NCBI RefSeq assembly: GCF_900112845.1
Contig: NZ_FONG01000004.1
Coordinates: 186,001 to 250,000, forward strand
Length of the DNA stretch: 64,000 bases
Direction: 5' to 3'
Source of the DNA: Actinacidiphila alni
GTDB lineage: Bacteria; Actinomycetota; Actinomycetes; Streptomycetales; Streptomycetaceae
The translations under genes were made by a program, and so were the position numbers. The notes below the pieces were generated by a model. The model made no database searches. It saw nothing but the letters and a program-made list of their open reading frames with translations, and had not been told where the DNA came from. Positions 58,716-64,000 of the stretch are shown one piece after another. The first letter of the stretch is position 1. The number at the start of each line of letters is the position of its first letter.

Positions 58716-60031
58716 GTGAGCTTCCCGTCCATGACCGTCGCCTGGCCCCGCAGGAAGGTGGCGAAGACCCGGCCCGGCAGCTCGCGTCCCTCGTACGGGG
58801 TGTTGCGGCTGCGGGAGGCGAAGCCCGCGGGATTGACGACTCCACGGTATGCGGGATCGAGCAGCACGAGGTTGGCGGGCTCGCCCGCGGCGAGCGGGCG
58901 GCCGTGTCCGGCGAGGCGGCCGATGACCGCGGGGCGGGCCGACATCCGGTCGGCGACGCCCGCCCAGTCGAGCAGCCCGGTGTCGACCATGGTGTGCTGC
59001 ACGACGGACAGCGCGGTCTCCAGGCCCACCATGCCCATGGCGGCGGCGGCCCACTCGCAGTCCTTGTCCTCGTGCGGGTGCGGGGCATGGTCGGTGGCCA
59101 CACAGTCGATGGTGCCGTCGGCGAGCGCCTCGCGCAGCGCGAGCACGTCGGCCTCGGTGCGCAGCGGCGGGTTGACCTTGTAGACCGGGTTGTACGTCCT
59201 GACCAGCTCGTCGGTGAGCAGCAGGTGGTGCGGGGTGACCTCGGCGGTGACGTCCCAGCCCTTGGACTTGGCCCAGCGGACCAGTTCGACCGAGCCGGCG
59301 GTGGACAGGTGGCAGATGTGGACGCGGGAGCCGACGTGCGCGGCGAGCAGGATGTCGCGGGCGATGATCGACTCCTCGGCGACCGCCGGCCAGCCGGTCA
59401 GGCCCAGTTCGCCGGAGACGGTGCCCTCGTTCATCTGGGCGCCCTCGGTGAGCCGCGGCTCCTGGGCGTGCTGGGCGACGACGCCGTCGAACGCCTTCAC
59501 GTACTCCAGCGCGCGGCGCATGATCACCGCGTCGTCCACGCACTTGCCGTCGTCGGAGAAGACCCGGACCTGGGCGGCGGAATCGGCCATGGCGCCGAGT
59601 TCGGCGAGCTGCTTGCCCTCCAGGCCGACGGTGACGGCGCCGACCGGCTGCACGTCGCAGTAGCCGGATTCCTTGCCGAGCCGCCAGACCTGCTCGACGA
59701 CGCCCGCGGTGTCGGCGACGGGGAAGGTGTTGGCCATGGCGTGCACGGCGGTGTAGCCGCCGACAGCGGCGGCCCGGGTGCCGGTGAGGACGGTCTCGGA
59801 GTCCTCGCGGCCGGGCTCGCGCAGGTGGGTGTGGAGGTCGACGAGGCCGGGCAGCAGGACCATCCGGCCCTCGGCGTCGATCACGGTGGCGGGGGCGTCG
59901 CCGTCGGCGCCGGGGCCGCCCTCCCCGCCGGACAGGCCGGTGCCGATCGCCGCGATGGTCTCGCCGTCGATGAGGACGTCCTGCGGCTCGCCGCCCAGCA
60001 CCTTCGCGCCGCGGATCAGGATCTTGCTCAT
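58712..60031 (-). CDS. pyrC: Dihydroorotase
   Basis: Cyclises carbamoyl-aspartate to dihydroorotate. 439 residues, class I amidohydrolase with metal ligands in [18 protein letters not shown] and the catalytic Asp in [12 protein letters not shown] at 60031, 2 nt after the pyrB stop; longer frames are shadows of pyrB. Confidence 0.97.
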   Translation of the reverse strand: MSKILIRGAKVLGGEPQDVLIDGETIAAIGTGLSGGEGGPGADGDAPATVIDAEGRMVLLPGLVDLHTHLREPGREDSETVLTGTRAAAVGGYTAVHAMANTFPVADTAGVVEQVWRLGKESGYCDVQPVGAVTVGLEGKQLAELGAMADSAAQVRVFSDDGKCVDDAVIMRRALEYVKAFDGVVAQHAQEPRLTEGAQMNEGTVSGELGLTGWPAVAEESIIARDILLAAHVGSRVHICHLSTAGSVELVRWAKSKGWDVTAEVTPHHLLLTDELVRTYNPVYKVNPPLRTEADVLALREALADGTIDCVATDHAPHPHEDKDCEWAAAAMGMVGLETALSVVQHTMVDTGLLDWAGVADRMSARPAVIGRLAGHGRPLAAGEPANLVLLDPAYRGVVNPAGFASRSRNTPYEGRELPGRVFATFLRGQATVMDGKLT

Positions 60032-60033
60032 GG

Positions 60034-61059
60034 TTACTTGCTCTCCTCGGTGCGGGCGGCGGTGGTCGCGCCGTTGGCGGGGGCGGTGGCGACCGGTACG
60101 GCCGTGGCCGACGTGGTGGCGATCGCCGGTTCCGAGCCGCCGAGCAGCAGATACAGCACCGCCATCCGGGTGCTGACGCCGTTGGCGACCTGCTCCACGA
60201 CGGTGCAGCGCGGTGAGTCGGCGACCTCGGCGGTGATCTCCATGCCGCGGTTCATCGGGCCGGGGTGCATGACGATGGCGTGCTCGGGCAGCACCGCCAT
60301 CCGCAGCCCGTCCAGGCCGTAGCGGCGGGTGTACTCGCGTTCGGTCGGGAAGAAGGCGGCGTTCATCCGCTCGCTCTGCACGCGCAGCATCATCAGCGCG
60401 TCGGTGCGGGCGAGCACCGCGTCCAGGTCGTAGCTGACCTCGCAGGGCCACTGCTCGACGCCGATCGGCAGCAGGGTGGGCGGCGCGACGAGGGTGACGT
60501 GCGCGCCGAGCGTGTTGAGCAGCAGCACATTGGAGCGGGCGACCCGGCTGTGCAGGATGTCGCCGACGATGGTGATCCGGCGGCCTTCCAGGTCGCGGCC
60601 GACGCCGGACAGGTGGCGGCGCATGGTGAAGGCGTCGAGCAGCGCCTGGGTGGGGTGTTCGTGGGTGCCGTCGCCCGCGTTGACCACCGAGCCGTTGATC
60701 CAGCCGGAGGTGGCCAGCCGGTGCGGGGCGCCGGAGGAGCCGTGCCGGATGACGACGGCGTCGGCGCCCATCGCCTCCAGGGTCAGCGCGGTGTCCTTGA
60801 GCGATTCGCCCTTGGAGACCGAGGACCCCTTGGCGGAGAAGTTGATGACGTCGGCGGACAGCCGCTTGGCGGCGGCCTCGAAGGAGATGCGGGTGCGGGT
60901 CGAGTCCTCGAAGAAGAGGTTGACGACGGTCCGGCCGCGCAGGGTGGGCAGCTTCTTGATGGGCCGGTCGGCGACGCGGGCCATTTCCTCGGCGGTGTCG
61001 AGGACGAGCAGGGCGTCGTCGCGGCTGAGGTCGGCGGCCGAGATCAGGTGGCGCTTCAT
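60034..61059 (-). CDS. pyrB: Aspartate carbamoyltransferase catalytic chain
   Basis: Condenses carbamoyl phosphate with aspartate. 341 residues; carbamoyl-phosphate motif [12 protein letters not shown] and aspartate-side motif [14 protein letters not shown] at 61059 has GGAG 8 nt upstream, better than GTG at 61068. A C-terminal Ala/Thr/Pro-rich tail of about 28 residues goes beyond the usual family end. Confidence 0.97.
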   Translation of the reverse strand: MKRHLISAADLSRDDALLVLDTAEEMARVADRPIKKLPTLRGRTVVNLFFEDSTRTRISFEAAAKRLSADVINFSAKGSSVSKGESLKDTALTLEAMGADAVVIRHGSSGAPHRLATSGWINGSVVNAGDGTHEHPTQALLDAFTMRRHLSGVGRDLEGRRITIVGDILHSRVARSNVLLLNTLGAHVTLVAPPTLLPIGVEQWPCEVSYDLDAVLARTDALMMLRVQSERMNAAFFPTEREYTRRYGLDGLRMAVLPEHAIVMHPGPMNRGMEITAEVADSPRCTVVEQVANGVSTRMAVLYLLLGGSEPAIATTSATAVPVATAPANGATTAARTEESK

Positions 61060-61140
61060 GCGGGTCACTCCGGGGGTGCTGGGGCGGGTTCAGGGCGCGC
61101 GGCAGCGCAGGACCCCGGTGGGGGCCCTGTCGCGGGTGCG

Positions 61141-61830
61141 CTAGTCGTCCGCCGGGAGGTCCTCGCGCGGCGCGGTGTGCCGGTCCTGGCCGGCCGGGGT
61201 CCGCTCGTCGCCCTGACCGGGCTTCTGGCCGAGCAGTACGGTGTCGCGGCCGTCCTCCTCGGTGAGCTGGACCTTGACGGTCTCGCGCAGCGAGGTGGGC
61301 AGGTTCTTGCCCACGTAGTCGGCCCTGATGGGCAGTTCGCGGTGGCCGCGGTCGACCAGCACCGCGAGCTGCACGGCGCGCGGGCGGCCGATGTCGTTGA
61401 GCGCGTCGAGCGCGGCACGGATGGTGCGGCCGGAGAAGAGCACGTCGTCGACGAGGATCACCAGCCGGCCGTCGATGCCGGCGCCGGGGATCTCGGTACG
61501 GGCCAGCGCGCGGGCCGGGTGCAGCCGCAGGTCGTCGCGGTACATCGTGATGTCGAGCGAGCCGACCGCCGCGGCGCGGCCGGTGATCTCGGCGAGCTTG
61601 GCCGCCAGCCGCTGGGCGAGATACACGCCGCGGGTGGGGATGCCGAGCAGGACCACGTCGTCGGCGCCCTTGGCGCGTTCCACGATCTCGTGGGCGATGC
61701 GGGTCAGCACCCGCGCGATGTCGGGGGCTTCGAGGACGGCACGGGCGGGCGCCGCGTGCTCGGCGCGCTGTCCGCCGCTCGGGGTGCCGTCGCCGCTGCC
61801 GGGCTCAGGGTTACTGCGGTCTTCGACCAT
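61141..61830 (-). CDS. pyrR: PyrR bifunctional regulator / uracil phosphoribosyltransferase
   Basis: RNA-binding regulator of the pyr operon with UPRTase activity. 229 residues; PRPP loop [21 protein letters not shown] in two parts and Arg-rich RNA face. N- and C-terminal extensions (about 1-30 and 200-229) are low complexity. First gene of the operon. Its own leader carries a PyrR-binding loop at the ribosome site. Confidence 0.96.
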   Translation of the reverse strand: MVEDRSNPEPGSGDGTPSGGQRAEHAAPARAVLEAPDIARVLTRIAHEIVERAKGADDVVLLGIPTRGVYLAQRLAAKLAEITGRAAAVGSLDITMYRDDLRLHPARALARTEIPGAGIDGRLVILVDDVLFSGRTIRAALDALNDIGRPRAVQLAVLVDRGHRELPIRADYVGKNLPTSLRETVKVQLTEEDGRDTVLLGQKPGQGDERTPAGQDRHTAPREDLPADD

Positions 61831-61834
61831 GGGT

Positions 61835-61870
61835 CGGGGACCTCCTTCCCCGCCTCACGGGACGGGCATT
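61835..61870 (-). promoter_or_regulatory. PyrR-binding loop overlapping the pyrR ribosome site
   Basis: On the minus strand the leader reads GTCCCGTGAGGCGGGGAAGG followed by AGGTCCCCGACCC and the ATG at 61830. This matches the PyrR RNA consensus (CCxGUGAGGC...AAGG) and the AAGGAGG inside it is the Shine-Dalgarno sequence, so PyrR-UMP binding would block translation. This arrangement is known in mycobacteria. Confidence 0.85.
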
Positions 61871-61949
61871 AAAGGACGTCAGGGGTACGGATCCACGGTA
61901 TCAGGTGGTGCAGACCTCCCAGGTCAGCGACCGATCGGCCCTTTCCGGC

Positions 61950-61993
61950 TTGACGAGCACGGATTACGCTGCGTAACCTCACAGTGAGTCACC
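61950..61993 (+). promoter_or_regulatory. bldD promoter and BldD box
   Basis: TTGACG (61950-61955) and TAACCT (61974-61979), 18 bp apart, followed by AGTGAGTCACC (61983-61993), the BldD recognition consensus AGTGA-N-TCACC in perfect form, covering the expected start of transcription. BldD autoregulation is established in S. coelicolor. A separate pyrR-direction promoter could not be defined in the shared gap. Confidence 0.9.
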
Positions 61994-62015
61994 GAGTTTC
62001 CGTCCGGGGAGCCAT

Positions 62016-62516
62016 ATGTCCAGCGATTACGCCAAGCAGCTCGGAGCAAAGCTCCGGGCCATCCGCACGCAGCAGGGCCTGTCCCTGCACGGCGTCGAGG
62101 AGAAGTCCCAGGGCCGCTGGAAGGCAGTGGTCGTGGGCTCGTACGAGCGCGGCGACCGTGCCGTGACCGTGCAGCGACTCGCCGAGCTTGCGGACTTCTA
62201 CGGAGTTCCGGTCCAGGAGCTGCTGCCGGGCACGACGCCCGGCGGAGCGGCCGAGCCGCCGCCGAAGCTCGTGCTCGACCTGGAGCGCCTGTCCCAGGTC
62301 CCGCCGGAGAAGGCCGGGCCGCTCCAGCGGTACGCCGCGACGATCCAGAGCCAGCGCGGCGACTACAACGGCAAGGTGCTGTCGATCCGCCAGGACGACC
62401 TGCGCACCCTCGCGGTGATCTACGACCAGTCGCCTTCGGTGCTCACCGAGCAGCTCATCGGCTGGGGCGTGCTGGACGCGGACGCGCGGCGCGCGGTGCA
62501 GCACGAAGAGGGCTAG
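62016..62516 (+). CDS. bldD: BldD, c-di-GMP-dependent developmental repressor
   Basis: Master regulator that holds back sporulation genes while c-di-GMP is high. 166 residues: XRE-type helix-turn-helix (about 10-70) and a C-terminal domain with both c-di-GMP arms intact, R114-G-D116 and R125-Q-D-D128 at exactly the canonical residue numbers. ATG at 62016 with GGGGAG upstream. Divergent from pyrR. A full-length orthologue. Confidence 0.99.
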   Translation: MSSDYAKQLGAKLRAIRTQQGLSLHGVEEKSQGRWKAVVVGSYERGDRAVTVQRLAELADFYGVPVQELLPGTTPGGAAEPPPKLVLDLERLSQVPPEKAGPLQRYAATIQSQRGDYNGKVLSIRQDDLRTLAVIYDQSPSVLTEQLIGWGVLDADARRAVQHEEG

Positions 62517-62554
62517 CCTCCGGCTCGGTTGCCCGAAAAGCGCAGAAACGTCCC

Positions 62555-62594
62555 GCCGCCCGGGGCGGCCCTTTTGTGGGCCGCCCCGGGCGGC
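62555..62594 (+). terminator. Hairpin after bldD
   Basis: Perfect 17-bp stem (62555-62571 / 62578-62594) with a TTTTGT loop. Confidence 0.9.
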
Positions 62595-62663
62595 TTGCGT
62601 TCCAGGGCGGTGCGGTCCGCCCCCGGCCGACAGCGCATCGTGGCGTGTCACGCGGTTACTGCC

Positions 62664-63095
62664 TCACCGGCGCCGGGCGTATCCGGCCGGGCGGGTGGTG
62701 ACGGCGCCGCGGCCCTGGGTGCGGCTGCGCAGCCGGGTCGCGTAGCCGCACAGCTCCGCCGGGCGGCACCGTCGCCGTGGCGACGGTGCCGCCCGGCTCC
62801 GCCACCGAACCGGCCACCCGGCCGCGGCGGGCCGCCAGATCGCCGAGGACGCCGCCCAGGGCGCTGTCCGGCACGGTGGCTGTCACCTCGGTCACCGGTT
62901 CCGGCAGCGCCATCGCGGACGCCCGCAGCGCCTCGCACAGCGCGAAGCGACCGGCGGCGCGGAAGGCGAGTTCCGAGGAGAGTCCTTCGGATGGGTCGCC
63001 CGTCCGTCGGCGTGACCCGCAGCCCCGTCACCGGGTGCCCGCCCAGCGGGCCCTCCAGCAGCGCGTCGCGGCAGCCGTCCTCGACCGCTTTAGGG
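62664..63095 (-). pseudogene. Remnant of an EF-G-like translational GTPase (domains IV-V)
   Basis: No single frame is open, but three frames joined give continuous EF-G-type C-terminal sequence: AVEDGCRDALLEGPLGGHPV and TGLRVTPTDG; then, after a frame shift near 62998, ATHPKDS; after another near 62979, SELAFRAAGRFALCEALRAS, AMALPEPVTEVTATVPDSAL and GGVLGDLAARRGRV; after a third near 62760, AELCGYATRLRSRTQGRGAV and TTRPAGYARRR then stop (62666-62664). The GTPase domain and N-terminal two-thirds are missing. Best guess: a decayed EF-G2/tetracycline-protection-like gene. Fragmentary ORFs here are by-products. Confidence 0.8.
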
Positions 63096-63206
63096 AAGCC
63101 GCAGCCGGACCCGCACCGGGTTTTCCGCGCGCCACCGGACACGGACCCGCGCCGGGCCCCGCGGCCGCCGGCCCGGGACACACCGCCGGGCCCGCACGCG
63201 TACGGC

Positions 63207-64000
63207 TCAGGCCGGACCGGTCGCGTACAGCCGGGAGACGACCTCGGGCAGCAGGCGTTCGGTCAGGCGGGGCGGGAGGGCCTGGAGGACGGCGAGGACG
63301 GGTGCCATGCGGTCGGGCAGGGCGCCGCCGGGGCCGACTCCGGCGAGCTGGAGGGCGAGCGCCACCTCGTCGGGGCCGAGGGTGTCGGGGTCGAGGGCGG
63401 CGGCCAGCTCCACCAGGCCGGGGTCGACGGCGGTCGGGCCGTACGCGCGGGCCTTGGCGACCGCGTCGGCCAGGCCCGCGAGCAGTTCGTCGATCCGGGC
63501 GGGCTCCGCGACGGCGGCGGTGACCGTGAGGTGCACATTGGCCGGGGAGCCGGCGAAGGCGGGCTGCGGCTGGAGGTACCAGCCGAGCAGCCGCATCTCG
63601 TCGGCGACCACGAACGGGTCGAGCGCCGGGTCGGCGGAGGCGACCGCCACCAGCGACGCCTCGGGGCTGCCCAGCACCCGCAGACCGTCGATCCGGCCGA
63701 TGCCCGCGACCAGCCGCGCGGTCGCCTCGTGCACGCGCCGGGACAGCTCCGTGTAGCCGTCGGTGCCGACCTTGCGCAGCACCGCCCAGGCAGCGGCGAG
63801 CGGCGCGGCCGACTTGGTGCCCTGCAAGGTCGCGTTGACCACCGGGTAGCCGGGCCAGGAGGCGTGCGCGAACCAGCCGTGCCTGCGCAGTTCGGCGTCC
63901 CGGAAGAGCAGTACGGACGCGCCCTTGGGCGTGTAGCCGTACTTGTGCAGGTCCACCGAGAGCGAGGTGACGCCGGGCACCGCGAGGTCGAAGGCGGGCG
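63207..64000 (-). CDS. PLP-dependent lyase/decarboxylase (5' end outside window)
   Basis: Group II decarboxylase / sphingosine-1-phosphate-lyase-like fold type I protein; 264 C-terminal residues are visible. The PLP lysine is in SVDLHKYGYTPKGASV, followed by the typical FAHASWPGYPVVNATLQGTKS region and a small C-terminal domain. The N-terminal PLP-binding half lies beyond base 64000. Substrate unknown; amino-acid decarboxylase and long-chain base lyase are both possible. Confidence 0.85.
   Translation of the reverse strand, partial: PAFDLAVPGVTSLSVDLHKYGYTPKGASVLLFRDAELRRHGWFAHASWPGYPVVNATLQGTKSAAPLAAAWAVLRKVGTDGYTELSRRVHEATARLVAGIGRIDGLRVLGSPEASLVAVASADPALDPFVVADEMRLLGWYLQPQPAFAGSPANVHLTVTAAVAEPARIDELLAGLADAVAKARAYGPTAVDPGLVELAAALDPDTLGPDEVALALQLAGVGPGGALPDRMAPVLAVLQALPPRLTERLLPEVVSRLYATGPA

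Noticed and set aside
62648..63181. 177- and 85-residue minus-strand ORFs
   Set aside because: Each covers only part of the frameshifted EF-G-like remnant; not separate genes.

Overview
The window is high-GC actinobacterial chromosome, almost certainly Streptomyces or a close relative in the Streptomycetaceae. The best evidence is bldD with an intact c-di-GMP signature, the actinobacterial integration host factor, a RibM-containing riboflavin operon under an FMN riboswitch, a chitinase with DasR-type operator repeats, a TTA codon in an accessory P450 gene, leaderless promoters and GC-rich interspersed repeats. From memory, the gene order from the chitinase to bldD matches the S. coelicolor segment around SCO1429-SCO1489; this needs checking by alignment. 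The region is chromosomal core. I see no transposase, integrase, CRISPR array, tRNA or rRNA.

Layout. 1-5.6 kb: a c-di-GMP GGDEF/EAL protein (cut by the window edge) coupled to an S-adenosyl methyltransferase, an exported GH18 chitinase and an exported C39-like peptidase. 5.8-9.9 kb: a divergent pair (M24 peptidase / uridine-kinase-like P-loop protein) with facing leaderless promoters, then a TPR-AAA+ ATPase. 10-12.5 kb: two coupled CBS/CorC membrane proteins. 12.7-19.1 kb: one co-directional run containing hisE, hisG and a PH-like membrane protein downstream of ribD-ribE-ribM-ribBA-ribH, headed by an FMN riboswitch. 19.3-33.2 kb: accessory and regulatory genes (ROK regulator / MFS pair, MmyB-like regulator, DUF5995 protein, amidase plus flavin amine oxidase operon, PRC-barrel stress protein, Lrp regulator, SDR, GuaB1, secreted RNase with barstar inhibitor, SorC regulator).

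33.3-44.3 kb: the translation and metabolism genes rpe, rsmB, fmt and def are read leftwards but interrupted by rightward accessory genes (MMPL exporter; Na+/H+ antiporter, CsbD, P450 and ferredoxin). 44.7-62.5 kb: a long leftward housekeeping block, pyrR-pyrB-pyrC-PH-like-carA-carB-pyrD-pyrF, then mihF-gmk-rpoZ-coaBC-metK-priA, with bldD divergent from pyrR. A decayed EF-G-like gene and a PLP-dependent lyase/decarboxylase (cut by the edge) close the window.

Regulation seen directly in the sequence: three dre-like sites upstream of the chitinase; an FMN aptamer whose leader carries a second copy of the P1 5' strand and a possible start-codon-sequestering arm; a PyrR-binding loop merged with the pyrR ribosome site; a consensus BldD box on the bldD start region; and several inverted or direct repeats next to regulator genes. 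I found no wholly unprecedented gene system. The most interesting items are the riboswitch expression platform, the RNase/barstar pair, the amidase/amine oxidase pair, the nested repeat elements around priA, the TTA-containing P450 insertion and the frameshifted EF-G remnant.
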